Part shown: positions 13,316 through 15,414 of the stretch, piece by piece
Position numbering within the stretch: the first letter of the stretch is position 1
How the letters are laid out: the number at the start of each line of letters is the position of its first letter
Assembly: GCF_028618695.1 (NCBI RefSeq)
Contig: NZ_JAQIVI010000054.1
Span: 1-15,414 of the forward strand
Length of the DNA stretch: 15,414 bases
From: Natrinema soli
Lineage (GTDB): Archaea > Halobacteriota > Halobacteria > Halobacteriales > Natrialbaceae
Direction of reading: 5' to 3'
Notes under the pieces: model-generated
Told to the model about the DNA's origin: nothing
Seen by the model: the letters and a program-made list of their open reading frames with translations, nothing else
Database searches by the model: none
Translations under genes and position numbers: made by a program

Positions 13316-15414
13316 CGGTTGTCACCTCCGTGCTCGAAGAAGCGTCACCACTCGCGGTCTCCGGTTCACACATCGTGCTGGCAGCATCAGCCCACTCATC
13401 AAGCAGCGTGAGCGGGATCGACGTCTCCTCTGAAAGAGACTTAATATCTGCCACAGCGAGCTCGCCAACCGTCTCGACACCTGCGTCGGCGAGATATCCT
13501 GCGTACGTCTCGCCGACTCCAGTGATCGTGGAGAGATCGTCACCTCGATCTTCTGCCGCTTCAGCACGCGAATCCTCCGCTCCCTTCTCATGCGGTTCCT
13601 CCGCTCCCTCATCTGCAGCTGCTGTCGCTCCTTGACTGGCCTCAACAGTCTCACTAACGTCTCTTTCGTGATATTCGGTCTCCACATCGGCTCGCTCCCG
13701 ATCGGCGTGCTCGACGACCGCCTCATCGGTCTCGAGCTCAGGCTCCTTGTCGATCTCATCCAGATCCACCTCCTCGAGCACCGACTCCGGAATCTCGTAC
13801 TCATCGAGTCGGCTCTCTGCAGCAAGGAATCCGGCGTCGTCGGCGTCGATATACCGGTTCTCGGCGAGATACTCCCACGGATCGAGGTCATCGTCGAGGA
13901 CGCTGACTTCGTAGTCGTTCACGTGGAGTGCGAGTGGTTTCGACCACTCATTGACTTCGAGCAGAAACTCCGAGTAGCCCCCGTCTTCGCCAGTCTGGGC
14001 CGTCGTCAGGAACGTTTGCTCCGAGGGGGTGAGGTCGTGGAAGTCGATCATCTCGTTGCTGACCGACTCGTGGTGGAAGATTTGCCTGATATCACAAAGA
14101 TTGTACACGTTGCGCGCTTTCTCGGCGGCCTCCTTGGTCTGGTCGTCCGATTGGGCGACGAACTCATCGACAGTCTGGGAGATGAGTGTGATTGCTGTGT
14201 TGAAGTGGCGACTGTGCCGGATGAACAGATCGATCATGTCTGTCGTCGCTGCCCGCCGCAACAGGTAGTGCGCCTCGTCGATCGTCACCTGGGTCCGGCG
14301 GTCGTGATCGCTGGCCGCTCGCTGGTAGATCCAGTCGAACATCACGTGCATGAACAGTGGTGCCTGCCCCGTGTCAGAGAACATCGACATGTCAATGACG
14401 ACCAGACGATTGTCGAGTTCAACGTTCGTCCGGCCGGTCAGATTGTCGTTCTCGCCGCCTTTCTGGAACGCCTCGAGACCAAGCAACAATTGGTAAGCGT
14501 ACTGCTCGTCGCCATCCCGAAACCGCGTCTCGAGCTGGTCAATCTCGGGCCAGACCCGCTCGTCGTTCGCATCCTCGTGCAGTTCCAGGAAGTCCGATGG
14601 TAGGCCACCGTCTGCGATTTCTGAGAGGATATCAAGGAGGTCCTTGATCGTCGGGCTCGTGTTCTCGTGGGTCGCCGTCTCTTCTGTGATGCCGTACTGG
14701 AGGTAGGCGAGTCGGACCGCTCGCCGCAGGATCCCCTCCTGCTCCTTGCTCAACGACTGCTCGGCCACCGCCGAGAAATGGATGCGAAACAGCTCCATCA
14801 CCGAGCGCAATTTCTTCTTAAACGGATCGTCCACAGTGTCGTCGATACCGCGCTGGATCTCAAGCGGATTGACTGTGTTGTCGCCGCCGAAGCGGATCAC
14901 TTGCCCACCAAGATCGTTCGCGAAGTCGACGAAGTCTGCAAGCGGATCGAGAACCAACATCTCGATTTCGGGATCCATCATCAACCGATGGTACATCTCG
15001 TGTTTCTCAGCAAACGTCTTTCCGGAGCCCATTGTGCCCGCAATCGCTTTCGAGTACGAGGAGAGCTCGTATCTGTCGAGGATAACAGGCGTGTTCGTTG
15101 CGTCAAACCCATAGAAGATTCCCTCGGGATCGGTGATCACCGGCTCGATGAACGGAAACATCGTGCCGATGGCGGTTTCCTGCATCAACTGGGTCGACTT
15201 GATCGGATCGTCACCGAGCGGGCCGAGTGCGTCCTGTGATTCGACCTGGCGCTTCTCGAGGGGGACTGCTTCCGCGTTCGCGGTACTGAGCGAATCGACG
15301 ACGCGTTCGGTTGCTTCGTTGAGTTCCTGTTCGGTGTCGGCGACCACCTCGATGTAGATCGCGAAGTCGAACAGTTTCGTCTCCCCGAGGATGATATCCC
15401 AGATCAACTCCTGG
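13302..15414 (-). CDS. VirB4/TraC-type conjugation ATPase, 5' end outside the window
   Basis: The frame is open to the window edge, so the true start lies beyond 15414; the codons near 15407 are internal. The visible ~703 residues begin in the part of VirB4 just before the ATPase. Residue numbers here count from the TTG at 15407. Walker A is GTMGSGKT (124-131), followed by LVLDPLADF (151-159). Walker B is QVTIDEAHYLL (373-383), followed by SRHFNTAITLISQ (399-411), the usual VirB4/TraG sensor region. The C-terminus is unusual: an acidic linker (about 540-622) and then a helix-hairpin-helix domain (about 624-676; TITGVGETYAGYLADAGVET). VirB4 proteins power the transfer channel of type IV secretion systems at the inner face of the membrane. 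It is the first visible gene of a four-gene overlapping operon. Confidence 0.92.
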   Translation of the reverse strand, partial: QELIWDIILGETKLFDFAIYIEVVADTEQELNEATERVVDSLSTANAEAVPLEKRQVESQDALGPLGDDPIKSTQLMQETAIGTMFPFIEPVITDPEGIFYGFDATNTPVILDRYELSSYSKAIAGTMGSGKTFAEKHEMYHRLMMDPEIEMLVLDPLADFVDFANDLGGQVIRFGGDNTVNPLEIQRGIDDTVDDPFKKKLRSVMELFRIHFSAVAEQSLSKEQEGILRRAVRLAYLQYGITEETATHENTSPTIKDLLDILSEIADGGLPSDFLELHEDANDERVWPEIDQLETRFRDGDEQYAYQLLLGLEAFQKGGENDNLTGRTNVELDNRLVVIDMSMFSDTGQAPLFMHVMFDWIYQRAASDHDRRTQVTIDEAHYLLRRAATTDMIDLFIRHSRHFNTAITLISQTVDEFVAQSDDQTKEAAEKARNVYNLCDIRQIFHHESVSNEMIDFHDLTPSEQTFLTTAQTGEDGGYSEFLLEVNEWSKPLALHVNDYEVSVLDDDLDPWEYLAENRYIDADDAGFLAAESRLDEYEIPESVLEEVDLDEIDKEPELETDEAVVEHADRERADVETEYHERDVSETVEASQGATAAADEGAEEPHEKGAEDSRAEAAEDRGDDLSTITGVGETYAGYLADAGVETVGELAVADIKSLSEETSIPLTLLDEWADAASTMCEPETASGDASSSTEVTTDADD

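Noticed and set aside
12017..13411. Plus-strand frame of 464 codons
   Set aside because: It is antisense to the N-terminal part of the same ATPase, which has clear membrane and PH-domain features.
13590..14603. Plus-strand frame of 337 codons
   Set aside because: It is antisense to the VirB4-type gene, whose Walker motifs fix the coding strand.

Overview
The window looks like an accessory region (plasmid or integrated conjugative element) of a haloarchaeon. The proteins are strongly acidic. Genes are preceded by archaeal TATA boxes about 26 bases upstream of the first codon, as in leaderless transcripts. The replication proteins are of the archaeal/eukaryotic kind, and intergenic DNA is rich in GAGCG-type low-complexity sequence. 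No rRNA, tRNA, CRISPR array or complete insertion sequence was seen.

Left part (1-4335). A gene-free block of GC-rich palindromes and pyrimidine-rich DNA (1-683) runs into the first ~46 codons of a DUF262/GmrSD-type gene on the minus strand, which is cut off at about 684 although its promoter is intact. Divergent from it are a 62-65 residue acidic protein and, overlapping its end, an 823-residue Rad50/SMC-like ATPase with a zinc hook, a C-terminal domain with an RxxxExFL motif resembling HEPN/anticodon-nuclease proteins, and a zinc ribbon. This segment is visibly more AT-rich than the rest and reads as a transferred, partly decayed defence cassette. After it come two very short coupled ORFs behind a TATA box and palindrome, an 18-bp tandem duplication and other debris. 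Two direct copies of a ~45-bp sequence (11-52 and 4336-4383) bracket this whole part.

Middle (4336-6283). A minus-strand acidic zinc-ribbon protein of unknown function (4512-5099) is preceded by a ~600-bp tract that is about four-fifths pyrimidine on the plus strand. Beyond that lies an intergenic region (5893-6260) with four copies of TGCGCGACGG, inverted repeats, an AT-rich stretch and likely promoters. It is a candidate replication origin or multi-site regulatory region.

Right part (6270-15414, all minus strand, read right to left). This is one tightly overlapping operon: a VirB4/TraC-type conjugation ATPase (5' end outside the window), a 1522-residue membrane-anchored VirD4/TraD/HerA-like ATPase with an N-terminal PH domain and a C-terminal nuclease-like domain, then a two-subunit archaeo-eukaryotic primase (PriS-like and PriL-like). 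Overlaps of 14, 4 and 8 bases imply translational coupling. The layout suggests a DNA-transfer machine co-produced with its own primase, which could prime the transferred or replicating strand. This linkage is the most interesting feature of the window.
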